Assembly (NCBI GenBank): GCA_019828565.1
Contig: JAHDYR010000021.1
Location: 154,982 to 218,981 of the forward strand
DNA from: Carpediemonas membranifera
Taxonomy: Eukaryota; Fornicata
Length of the DNA stretch: 64,000 nucleotides
Direction: 5' to 3'
In this document: positions 51,220 through 61,300 of the stretch, one piece after another
Position numbering within the stretch: position 1 is the first letter of the stretch
Layout of the letters: every line of letters begins with the position of its first letter
Notes under the pieces: generated by a model
The model's database searches: none
Told to the model about the DNA's origin: nothing
What the model saw: only the letters and a program-made list of their open reading frames with translations
Program-made: the position numbers and the translations under genes

Positions 51220-51245
51220 GCGCATGATTAGAATTGTTTAGTCCA
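51220..51245. repeat. direct repeat B2 bounding Fanzor element B
   Basis: Same orientation as 48811-48836 with two substitutions (GCGCAT, GTTTAG); 2,409 bp apart. Confidence 0.8.
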
Positions 51246-51269
51246 GTTAGTTAGCTACACCGACTGTAC

Positions 51270-51279
51270 GCTAACCTGC
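51270..51279 (-). promoter_or_regulatory. probable original DBP10 initiator
   Basis: GCAGGTTAGC on the DBP10 strand, 24 bp beyond direct repeat B2. Removing one 2,409-bp element unit would put it about 76 bp from the DBP10 ATG. The PIP kinase has the same GCAGGTTA variant. Confidence 0.35.
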
Positions 51280-51301
51280 GTTTTGAGGATTTTGGTAAAA
51301 T

Positions 51302-51463
51302 ATGGCCAGCACCTCGAAAGGCATGGATCCAGAGGTTAAGAACCACGTAATTGACGACATCAACTGCACGATCACGTTTGGCTGCTTCCTCGACCCGTCA
51401 AGTCTCCTCACTTCCCTATACAGCTGCCAAGCAGAGCCATATGCCGGGATTTATAATTATTAA
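51302..51463 (+). pseudogene. fragment resembling the N-terminal repeat of TBP
   Basis: ATG to TAA, 53 codons. VIDDINCTITFGCFLDPSSL and the following LYSCQAEPYAGI line up with the first strand-helix segment of TATA-binding protein ('I.NIV.T..LGC.LDL......N.EY.P..F.G'). The open frame then stops after IYNY, far short of the two-repeat TBP domain. It runs convergently into the Qb-SNARE gene (6-bp gap). Either a truncated gene relic or a chance match; a complete TBP must lie elsewhere. Confidence 0.35.
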
Positions 51464-51469
51464 AACAAT

Positions 51470-52249
51470 CTAAGGGTGCGAGAGGCAGTCCGGACTAATA
51501 AAGTCCTTGCCGTTGGTGACGAACACCATCAGAGCGTACGTCGAGGCGTAGGTCCCGATGACGGGGATGCACTTGACCAGGGGGTTGACTAAGCGAAGCC
51601 AGACGAGGAACAGGATGATCACTAGCTGGACAACGAAGCAGCAGCACTGGCATGACCGGATGTACCGCTCCCGACGACTCATCTCTTTCACCATCTTCAC
51701 CCCCCGCTTGCGTTTGCTGTTGATGCCCGAGACCTTGTTGTTCGTGTCGGTCATCACGTCGTTCTGGCGCCGGACCTCGGCAAGGATGCCTGTGCCGACC
51801 TGCTTGGCGTCCTGGGCCATGCGGAGCGTGTTGTCCAGTGATTCGTCGGCTGCTTCAAGGTCGTTCTGGTTCTTGAGGAGCTGGTTGCGCTGCTTCTTGG
51901 ACTTATCCTGAAGCTCAGCCATCTTCTTGCCGTGCTTCATCTCGTATTGCATATCACGGAAGCGCCTCTTCAGTTGGCGGAGGAGGTTTCGCTTCTCACG
52001 AGTCTCGGCGATGCGCTTGGAGCGCTCTAGGGCTGGTAGCTGTCTATTCTCAGCGTCTATTACATTGATTACACGTTCTGTGTCTTCAAAGAGTTGGTTA
52101 ATGGTCTTAGACTTCTTCCTGTGTCAAGAGAACGTCCTGGGATGAACAAACCGTGCTTTTGAAGCCGACGACTGGCCAAAGTCGTCAAGAGCGCGTGTTA
52201 GCTGTCCAAGTAAAGATATAAGTCGCTTTTCGGTGTTGTTATCAGACAT
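51470..52249 (-). CDS. Qb-SNARE, NPSN/Vti1-like, one 33-bp intron
   Basis: Exon 1 is 52152-52249 (MSDNNTEKRLISLLGQLTRA), intron 52119-52151 (5' GTTTGT, 3' CTTGACACAG), exon 2 51470-52118; 248 residues. The N-terminal helices (TINQLFEDTERVINVIDAEN; LLRQLKRRFRDMQYEMK) precede a SNARE motif (ESLDNTLRMAQDAKQVGTGI; LAEVRRQNDVMTDTNNKVSG) with the central Gln in RRQND, then a membrane helix (CCFVVQLVIILFLVWLRLV). 'KMVKEM...' and '..LVNP' around the anchor resemble novel plant SNAREs. Partner candidates include the R-SNARE at 15492-16265. Confidence 0.85.
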
Positions 52250-52654
52250 GCACGGCCGAAATCCGATGGAAGATCCTCGTGCGTCAATGTTCGCTCGCGA
52301 ATTACGCGTACGAATTATATGCCATGTAAATCATTGGTTTTAGCCAACAGAGTGGCCTGAGAGGACTTCCAGTTCTAGTGATTCAAAAGCCATATTTTGA
52401 ACTGCAACACGCGCCGGAAAAGCGACTGCGGCTATCGCTCGGATCGGTTGCGCGCACTCGATTTTGGCGCCACGGCTTCTGACTAGGCCCCTGCTGTGTC
52501 TGGCTTGCCGCGTGGTCCAAGGATGTGGGAGCCGTAGCCGTGATAAACCTCTGTATGAGCTTGGGGTGTGTGCCGTGTCCCAGGCCGAGCAGGTGTAACC
52601 ACCGCCCCTCTTCTTGCCCAAGCCCGCGCCACTCGACTCCCTCCGCTAAAATAT
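52250..52654. other. intergenic region
   Basis: 405 bp between the Qb-SNARE start and the HEATR3-like 3' end. Short open frames on both strands lack recognisable features. Confidence 0.4.
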
Positions 52655-54263
52655 TTACTGGGCCTGCACGTAGGCCAGCCACCCTTCAATACTCGACGCC
52701 AAGCCACCTTCAATCACCCGCCGAGCCCCCCGCATCAACTCAACCACCCCAGACTGCTGCCGGGCCTCAGCAGCAACAGGCTCGGATAGAACTGTGAACG
52801 CCACCTCAACAGCACGCTCAACACACTCAGCATCGGTTGTACGCCGAAGCATGTCAGCACAGACTGGTGCAATGGCGGATAGAGCTGCAGTTATTGCCTC
52901 AACCGTGGCCTGGTCGCGGGGGGAGTCGTTGTACGGATCAATCCATGTGTACAAAAGCTGAGCACTGCACGCGATACCACCGAACCCGAGCTGGACGGTC
53001 TCAGGTGCAGATAAGAGCCTCTGACTCGTCGTCACTAGGCCGAGCAGGCTTTGGACACTGGCCTGTGCTCTATACACAGTCACTGCCTCGCCACCGACAG
53101 CCCTGAGTAGGGTCTGGAGGACCTCACCGATGGCACCGGCCTGGGATCGGTGGAAGTAGTCGTCAGGGGAGGATGCATGGGAAAGCACGGCCTGCTCGAG
53201 CATGCCGCATGTCTGCTGGAGCGGCGGGGTCAGCTCGGCCATTGAACTGTCCGCCACACCCGCGAGGACGGCGGCGAGTGCGGGTGCAAGTGCCACGAGC
53301 TGGCAGTGGAGGGGATAGGCCGCGTGGCCCTCGGGGTCGGGGGCGGTAGTGCCCATGATGCCGACCAGGGACAGTATGCGGGAGACTACGACCGGGTGGG
53401 TGATAAACGGGGTGAACCGGGGGGTCTGGGCGGCCTGGGCGATGAACGAGAGCACGCGGTGGAGCACAGAGTCGAATGACTCGTACTCTAACTCCATGAC
53501 CGCCCATAGAGTGTCAGAAGACCCAAGGTCGATGACAAGGCAGGTCGACTCGACCGAGGGCGAGGCGTGGGCCTCAGCGACAGCCATGATGGCCTGAGCA
53601 ACACGGTCAGTGGGGTTCTCCATCGCGTTGGTGCGGATAGCCTGGGTGAGTTCCTCTGGGACAGGCTGTATCATTGCTGCGGCGGAGCTGAGTGTTCCCA
53701 GGGCGCCCAAGGCTGCGGGGACCGAGGCGGCGACCCTATCAAGGCCGGCGACCATGTCCGGAGTCAGCAGCATTAGAACGGCGTCTGGTGCATGCACAGC
53801 AAGGAGCTCTACCGTCTCTGCAACGATAGCGGCGAGTGCGGTGTCCGCTTCCGGTCCAGTAAGCGAGGACGCGGCGTGCAGGAGCACAGCGGACACGTTG
53901 TTCGCATGAAGCAGCTTGGCGGTGGATTCATTCTCCGCAAGTGTCTGAATAGCGTCGAAGGCGGCGATGGAGACAGGGCCGGTGGAACGGGCAAGGCAGA
54001 AGAGCTGGGGGAGGAGGTTGTGGGAGGAGTCGGGGCACAGAGTTCTTGTGGCAGCGTCGGAGTTGGCAATAGCGGAAATAAGCGCGCATGCCTGTTCCTG
54101 CTGGTTCTCATCGCCAAGCATTGTCTTCAAGCCAGCATTTGAAGTAAAAGTATCCTCTTCTTCGGACACACGGCTAAGTAAGAAACCAGGAAAGAGATCC
54201 AAGGACGTACGCTTGCACTGGAGCATCCCTACGGTTCGTACGGGTGCGGTTGCCCTTTCCCAT
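52655..54263 (-). CDS. HEATR3/Syo1-like ARM/HEAT repeat protein, one 37-bp intron
   Basis: Exon 1 is 54211-54263 (MGKGNRTRTNRRDAPVQ), intron 54174-54210 (5' GTACGT, 3' CTTACTTAG), exon 2 52655-54173; 523 residues. The short basic N-terminus beginning MGK followed by an all-helical solenoid (NQQEQACALISAIANSDAAT; ISIAAFDAI-type helices; AQLLYTWIDPYNDSP near the end) matches Syo1/HEATR3, which carries ribosomal proteins L5 and L11 into the nucleus for 5S RNP assembly. Without the splice the basic N-terminus is lost. Identity is moderate; another ARM-repeat family remains possible. Like DBP10 it would serve 60S biogenesis. Confidence 0.6.
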
Positions 54264-54420
54264 GAGACTTCGTTGTGGCTTTGTGTAATTCGCATACTTT
54301 CGCACCGCCATGATCTCCACAACAGCCGCGAGTTACATCAATCCTACCCTCATACAGCATCTGCCACATATTTACAGTAAATATAACCGCAATATAAACA
54401 ACCCAGACCACCAACCATGG

Positions 54421-55242
54421 CTACTGATCGCCACAGCACATGGCCTGCTCGACGCGGCTCATAAAGTTTTCAGAGGCATTTTCAGCATGGAGTGATGCAA
54501 TTCCCATGCTCATGCGTCTCTCGTGAATAGGGAACACATCACCAGGAGACCCAATAGTGGAGAGAATGTCCGACTCGAGGTAGTCATCGCCACACTCCGA
54601 CAGGGCGCCCCAGCCCGAGATCATGCTCATATTCGATTCAGTCACAGCCATGGCTGAGAACGGGTCCACTGGGGAGAGGGCGAAGTCCATGTCCGGGACC
54701 GAAGCGAGGTGTGCCATGTGGGAGGGGGGGTCTGGCATGGAGCTCGCGAATAGGGTGGGGTGGATGAACGGCTCGGGGACGTTCAAGACCGGCTCATCGG
54801 CAGGGGGCTTGAATTCGACTATCTCGCCGGCGCCTGGGCCGTATAGCATGGCGATACCGCTGTTGCCGTCGTCCGGGATCTCAGTGGGCTTTCCGACAGC
54901 AACTGGGAGGTCGACGTTCTTCGTCATACTAAGTGAACTGCGGCGGCCACGACCACGTGAGATGCTAGCGTATTTCACGCGGTCACTAGCGTTGCTTCCT
55001 CGGCGACCACCTCGACCTCCTCCTCTACCGCGCCCACGGCCCTTCAGCTTGCTGCGCTTGCGTGCAGACTGTGACTTAGGTGTGTATGTGCCATCGAACT
55101 CGTCATCCTCCTCTTCCTCGATCGCGAGCTCATTGATGAAGTCTGCGACGCTCTCCGAAAGAATCTCCTTCGTTCTATGCCTCTTAGGCCTTTGTATAGA
55201 ATCAATGCTTGACTGGGCATCTAATGGAACAGGCTCTGTCAT
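54421..55242 (-). CDS. hypothetical RGG-rich protein
   Basis: 273 residues, not recognised as a family. It has a conserved-looking acidic helix (ESVADFINELAIEEEEDDEF), then a basic RGG tract (KLKGRGRGRGGGRGGRRGS, residues ~66-85) typical of RNA- or DNA-binding and arginine methylation, then a Pro/Met-rich low-complexity C-terminus with acidic patches (ECGDDYLESDILSTIGSP). A nuclear regulator is plausible. The ATG at 55242 is the only sensible start. Satellite array 2 begins 120 bp upstream. Confidence 0.55.
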   Translation of the reverse strand: MTEPVPLDAQSSIDSIQRPKRHRTKEILSESVADFINELAIEEEEDDEFDGTYTPKSQSARKRSKLKGRGRGRGGGRGGRRGSNASDRVKYASISRGRGRRSSLSMTKNVDLPVAVGKPTEIPDDGNSGIAMLYGPGAGEIVEFKPPADEPVLNVPEPFIHPTLFASSMPDPPSHMAHLASVPDMDFALSPVDPFSAMAVTESNMSMISGWGALSECGDDYLESDILSTIGSPGDVFPIHERRMSMGIASLHAENASENFMSRVEQAMCCGDQ

Positions 55243-55361
55243 GGCTGCCTATGGATATATCGACTTTCCCAATTTGGCCTTAAAAATGCACATTTTTGAA
55301 CCTTTCAAAAATGGAACGTGAACATCGCGGGACTGTCAGTCAAGCAAATTCAGCTTTGAGC

Positions 55362-58300
55362 ATACGCGCTGCTGGCTCGGTGCAAGCAGCTCGAAGTTGC
55401 AGCGCGTAGAGTCGACACCAGTCGCACTTCTGTTCGCGCCCCTCCCGCGGAGCTGTCGCCAGTCGCGTACACTGTGTAATACATCTCATTAGTGCGTCTG
55501 ATGACGCCAGTGAATTGGCTGTAGCGACTCGACTCGACGCGTGGTTGTGCGTGTGTCTCACCCAGGTCTGCCCCCCGCACCATGCCGACACGCAACCGCC
55601 ACTGCTCTCGCTGTGCAGCCCACAGACACTGCCCAGTGTGTGCTGAAGGGGCAGCCAGCGGACCTCGGCTCAGTCCGCCAAGCGGCTGGTCGTGCGGGAG
55701 TTGCGAAATGGGGTCGACCCCCAATCTGCGAGCTGGATGCAGCCAGACGACGCGCTCCTGGAATCGGCAGGGCGCATTACACCCTGCGTATTCCGGTAGC
55801 GCGCGGTTCTGCCGCGCCCAGATCGTCCCAGTCGGACCCGCCCAGATGGGGTCGACCTCAGATGTCGACACCAGACTCACGCGTCCAATCGCGGGACGGT
55901 CAGCCATGTTTACTTAGCTCTGTGCAATGAATACGCGCTGCTGCTGGCTCGGTGCAAGCAGCTCGAAGTGGCAGCGCGTAGAGTCGACACCAGTCGCACT
56001 TCTGTTCGCGCCCCTCCCGCGGAGCTGTCGCCAGTCGCGTACACTGTGCAATACATCTCATTAGTGCGTCTGATGACGCCAGTGAATTGGCTGTAGCGAC
56101 TCGACTCGACGCGTGGTTGTGCGTGTGTCTCACCCAGGTCTGCCCCCCGCACCATGCCGACACGCAACCGCCACTGCTCTCGCTGTGCAGCCCACAGACA
56201 CTGTCCAGCGTGTGCTGAAGGGGCAGCCAGCGGACCTCGGCTCAGTCCGCCAAGCGGCTGGTCGTGCGGGAGTTGCGAAATGGGGTCGACCCCCAATCTG
56301 CGAGCTGGATGCAGCCAGACGACGCGCTCCTGGAATCGGCAGGGCGCATTACACCCTGCGTATTCCGGTAGCGCGCGGTTCTGCCGCGCCCAGATCGTCC
56401 CAGTCGGACCCGCCCAGATGGGGTCGACCTCAGATGTCGACACCAGACTCACGCGTCCAATCGCGGGACGGTCAGCCATGTTTACTTAGCTCTGTGCAAT
56501 GAATACGCGCTGCTGCTGGCTCGGTGCAAGCAGCTCGAAGTGGCAGCGCGTAGAGTCGACACCAGTCGCACTTCTGTTCGCGCCCCTCCCGCGGAGCTGT
56601 CGCCAGTCGCGTACACTGTGCAATACATCTCATTAGTGCGTCTGATGACGCCAGTGAATTGGCTGTAGCGACTCGACTCGACGCGTGGTTGTGCGTGTGT
56701 CTCACCCAGGTCTGCCCCCCGCACCATGCCGACACGCAACCGCCACTGCTCTCGCTGTGCAGCCCACAGACACTGCCCAGTGTGTGCTGAAGGGGCAGCC
56801 AGCGGACCTCGGCTCAGTCCGCCAAGCGGCTGGTCGTGCGGGAGTTGCGAAATGGGGTCGACCCCCAATCTGCGAGCTGGATGCAGCCAGACGACGCGCT
56901 CCTGGAATCGGCAGGGCGCATTACACCCTGCGTATTCCGGTAGCGCGCGGTTCTGCCGCGCCCAGATCGTCCCAGTCGGACCCGCCCAGATGGGGTCGAC
57001 CTCAGATGTCGACACCAGACTCACGCGTCCAATCGCGGGACGGTCAGCCATGTTTACTTAGCTCTGTGCAATGAATACGCGCTGCTGCTGGCTCGGTGCA
57101 AGCAGCTCGAAGTGGCAGCGCGTAGAGTCGACACCAGTCGCACTTCTGTTCGCGCCCCTCCCGCGGAGCTGTCGCCAGTCGCGTACACTGTGCAATACAT
57201 CTCATTAGTGCGTCTGATGACGCCAGTGAATTGGCTGTAGCGACTCGACTCGACGCGTGGTTGTGCGTGTGTCTCACCCAGGTCTGCCCCCCGCACCATG
57301 CCGACACGCAACCGCCACTGCTCTCGCTGTGCAGCCCACAGACACTGCCCAGTGTGTGCTGAAGGGGCAGCCAGCGGACCTCGGCTCAGTCCGCCAAGCG
57401 GCTGGTCGTGCGGGAGTTGCGAAATGGGGTCGACCCCCAATCTGCGAGCTGGATGCAGCCAGACGACGCGCTCCTGGAATCGGCAGGGCGCATTACACCC
57501 TGCGTATTCCGGTAGCGCGCGGTTCTGCCGCGCCCAGATCGTCCCAGTCGGACCCGCCCAGATGGGGTCGACCTCAGATGTCGACACCAGACTCACGCGT
57601 CCAATCGCGGGACGGTCAGCCATGTTTACTTAGCTCTGTGCAATGAATACGCGCTGCTGCTGGCTCGGTGCAAGCAGCTCGAAGTGGCAGCGCGTAGAGT
57701 CGACACCAGTCGCACTTCTGTTCGCGCCCCTCCCGCGGAGCTGTCGCCAGTCGCGTACACTGTGCAATACATCTCATTAGTGCGTCTGATGACGCCAGTG
57801 AATTGGCTGTAGCGACTCGACTCGACGCGTGGTTGTGCGTGTGTCTCACCCAGGTCTGCCCCCCGCACCATGCCGACACGCAACCGCCACTGCTCTCGCT
57901 GTGCAGCCCACAGACACTGTCCAGCGTGTGCTGAAGGGGCAGCCAGCGGACCTCGGCTCAGTCCGCCAAGCGGCTGGTCGTGCGGGAGTTGCGAAATGGG
58001 GTCGACCCCCAATCTGCGAGCTGGATGCAGCCAGACGACGCGCTCCTGGAATCGGCAGGGCGCATTACACCCTGCGTATTCCGGTAGCGCGCGGTTCTGC
58101 CGCGCCCAGATCGTCCCAGTCGGACCCGCCCAGATGGGGTCGACCTCAGATGTCGACACCAGACTCACGCGTCCAATCGCGGGACGGTCAGCCATGTTTA
58201 CCCAGCTCTGTGCAATGAATACGCGCTGCTGCTGGCTCGGTGCAAGCAGCTCGAAGTGGCAGCGCGTAGAGTCGACACCAGTCGCACTTCTGTTCGCGCC

Positions 58301-61300
58301 CCTCCCGCGGAGCTGTCGCCAGTCGCGTACACTGTGCAATACATCTCATTAGTGCGTCTGATGACGCCAGTGAATTGGCTGTAGCGACTCGACTCGACGC
58401 GTGGTTGTGCGTGTGTCTCACCCAGGTCTGCCCCCCGCACCATGCCGACACGCAACCGCCACTGCTCTCGCTGTGCAGCCCACAGACACTGTCCAGCGTG
58501 TGCTGAAGGGGCAGCCAGCGGACCTCGGCTCAGTCCGCCAAGCGGCTGGTCGTGCGGGAGTTGCGAAATGGGGTCGACCCCCAATCTGCGAGCTGGATGC
58601 AGCCAGACGACGCGCTCCTGGAATCGGCAGGGCGCATTACACCCTGCGTATTCCGGTAGCGCGCGGTTCTGCCGCGCCCAGATCGTCCCAGTCGGACCCG
58701 CCCAGATGGGGTCGACCTCAGATGTCGACACCAGACTCACGCGTCCAATCGCGGGACGGTCAGCCATGTTTACTTAGCTCTGTGCAATGAATACGCGCTG
58801 CTGCTGGCTCGGTGCAAGCAGCTCGAAGTGGCAGCGCGTAGAGTCGACACCAGTCGCACTTCTGTTCGCGCCCCTCCCGCGGAGCTGTCGCCAGTCGCGT
58901 ACACTGTGCAATACATCTCATTAGTGCGTCTGATGACGCCAGTGAATTGGCTGTAGCGACTCGACTCGACGCGTGGTTGTGCGTGTGTCTCACCCAGGTC
59001 TGCCCCCCGCACCATGCCGACACGCAACCGCCACTGCTCTCGCTGTGCAGCCCACAGACACTGCCCAGTGTGTGCTGAAGGGGCAGCCAGCGGACCTCGG
59101 CTCAGTCCGCCAAGCGGCTGGTCGTGCGGGAGTTGCGAAATGGGGTCGACCCCCAATCTGCGAGCTGGATGCAGCCAGACGACGCGCTCCTGGAATCGGC
59201 AGGGCGCATTACACCCTGCGTATTCCGGTAGCGCGCGGTTCTGCCGCGCCCAGATCGTCCCAGTCGGACCCGCCCAGATGGGGTCGACCTCAGATGTCGA
59301 CACCAGACTCACGCGTCCAATCGCGGGACGGTCAGCCATGTTTACTTAGCTCTGTGCAATGAATACGCGCTGCTGCTGGCTCGGTGCAAGCAGCTCGAAG
59401 TGGCAGCGCGTAGAGTCGACACCAGTCGCACTTCTGTTCGCGCCCCTCCCGCGGAGCTGTCGCCAGTCGCGTACACTGTGCAATACATCTCATTAGTGCG
59501 TCTGATGACGCCAGTGAATTGGCTGTAGCGACTCGACTCGACGCGTGGTTGTGCGTGTGTCTCACCCAGGTCTGCCCCCGCACCATGCCGACACACAACC
59601 GCCACTGCTCTCGCTGTGCAGCCCACAGACACTGCCCAGTGTGTGCTGAAGGGGCAGCCAGCGGACCTCGGCTCAGTCCGCCAAGCGGCTGGTCGTGCGG
59701 GAGTTGCGAAATGGGGTCGACCCCCAATCTGCGAGCTGGATGCAGCCAGACGACGCGCTCCTGGAATCGGCAGGGCGCATTACACCCTGCGTATTCCGGT
59801 AGCGCGCGGTTCTGCCGCGCCCAGATCGTCCCAGTCGGACCCGCCCAGATGGGGTCGACCTCAGATGTCGACACCAGACTCACGCGTCCAATCGCGGGAC
59901 GGTCAGCCATGTTTACTTAGCTCTGTGCAATGAATACGCGCTGCTGCTGGCTCGGTGCAAGCAGCTCGAAGTGGCAGCGCGTAGAGTCGACACCAGTCGC
60001 ACTTCTGTTCGCGCCCCTCCCGCGGAGCTGTCGCCAGTCGCGTACACTGTGCAATACATCTCATTAGTGCGTCTGATGACGCCAGTGAATTGGCTGTAGC
60101 GACTCGACTCGACGCGTGGTTGTGCGTGTGTCTCACCCAGGTCTGCCCCCGCACCATGCCGACACGCAACCGCCACTGCTCTCGCTGTGCAGCCCACAGA
60201 CACTGCCCAGTGTGTGCTGGAAGGGGCAGCCAGCGGACCTCGGCTCAGTCCGCCAAGCGGCTGGTCGTGCGGGAGTTGCGAAATGGGGTCGACCCCCAAT
60301 CTGCGAGCTGGATGCAGCCAGACGACGCGCTCCTGGAATCGGCAGGGCGCATTACACCCTGCGTATTCCGGTAGCGCGCGGTTCTGCCGCGCCCAGATCG
60401 TCCCAGTCGGACCCGCCCAGATGGGGTCGACCTCAGATGTCGACACCAGACTCACGCGTCCAATCGCGGGACGGTCAGCCATGTTTACTTAGCTCTGTGC
60501 AATGAATACGCGCTGCTGCTGGCTCGGTGCAAGCAGCTCGAAGTGGCAGCGCGTAGAGTCGACACCAGTCGCACTTCTGTTCGCGCCCCTCCCGCGGAGC
60601 TGTCGCCAGTCGCGTACACTGTGCAATACATCTCATTAGTGCGTCTGATGACGCCAGTGAATTGGCTGTAGCGACTCGACTCGACGCGTGGTTGTGCGTG
60701 TGTCTCACCCAGGTCTGCCCCCCGCACCATGCCGACACGCAACCGCCACTGCTCTCGCTGTGCAGCCCACAGACACTGCCCAGCGTGTGCTGAAGGGGCA
60801 GCCAGCGGACCTCGGCTCAGTCCGCCAAGCGGCTGGTCGTGCGGGAGTTGCGAAATGGGGTCGACCCCCAATCTGCGAGCTGGATGCAGCCAGACGACGC
60901 GCTCCTGGAATCGGCAGGGCGCATTACACCCTGCGTATTCCGGTAGCGCGCGGTTCTGCCGCGCCCAGATCGTCCCAGTCGGACCCGCCCAGATGGGGTC
61001 GACCTCAGATGTCGACACCAGACTCACGCGTCCAATCGCGGGACGGTCAGCCATGTTTACTTAGCTCTGTGCAATGAATACGCGCTGCTGCTGGCTCGGT
61101 GCAAGCAGCTCGAAGTGGCAGCGCGTAGAGTCGACACCAGTCGCACTTCTGTTCGCGCCCCTCCCGCGGAGCTGTCGCCAGTCGCGTACACTGTGCAATA
61201 CATCTCATTAGTGCGTCTGATGACGCCAGTGAATTGGCTGTAGCGACTCGACTCGACGCGTGGTTGTGCGTGTGTCTCACCCAGGTCTGCCCCCGCACCA

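Larger units (their letters stand above)
48811..51245 (-). mobile_element. Fanzor (eukaryotic TnpB-like) element B
   Basis: A 2.4-kb unit with near-identical 26-bp direct repeats at its ends, one Fanzor gene and no other recognisable gene. It sits directly upstream of DBP10 in the same orientation. 50881-51219, before the Fanzor start, holds no convincing gene. Fanzors are RNA-guided nucleases descended from TnpB; in bacteria they help IS elements persist. Confidence 0.7.
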
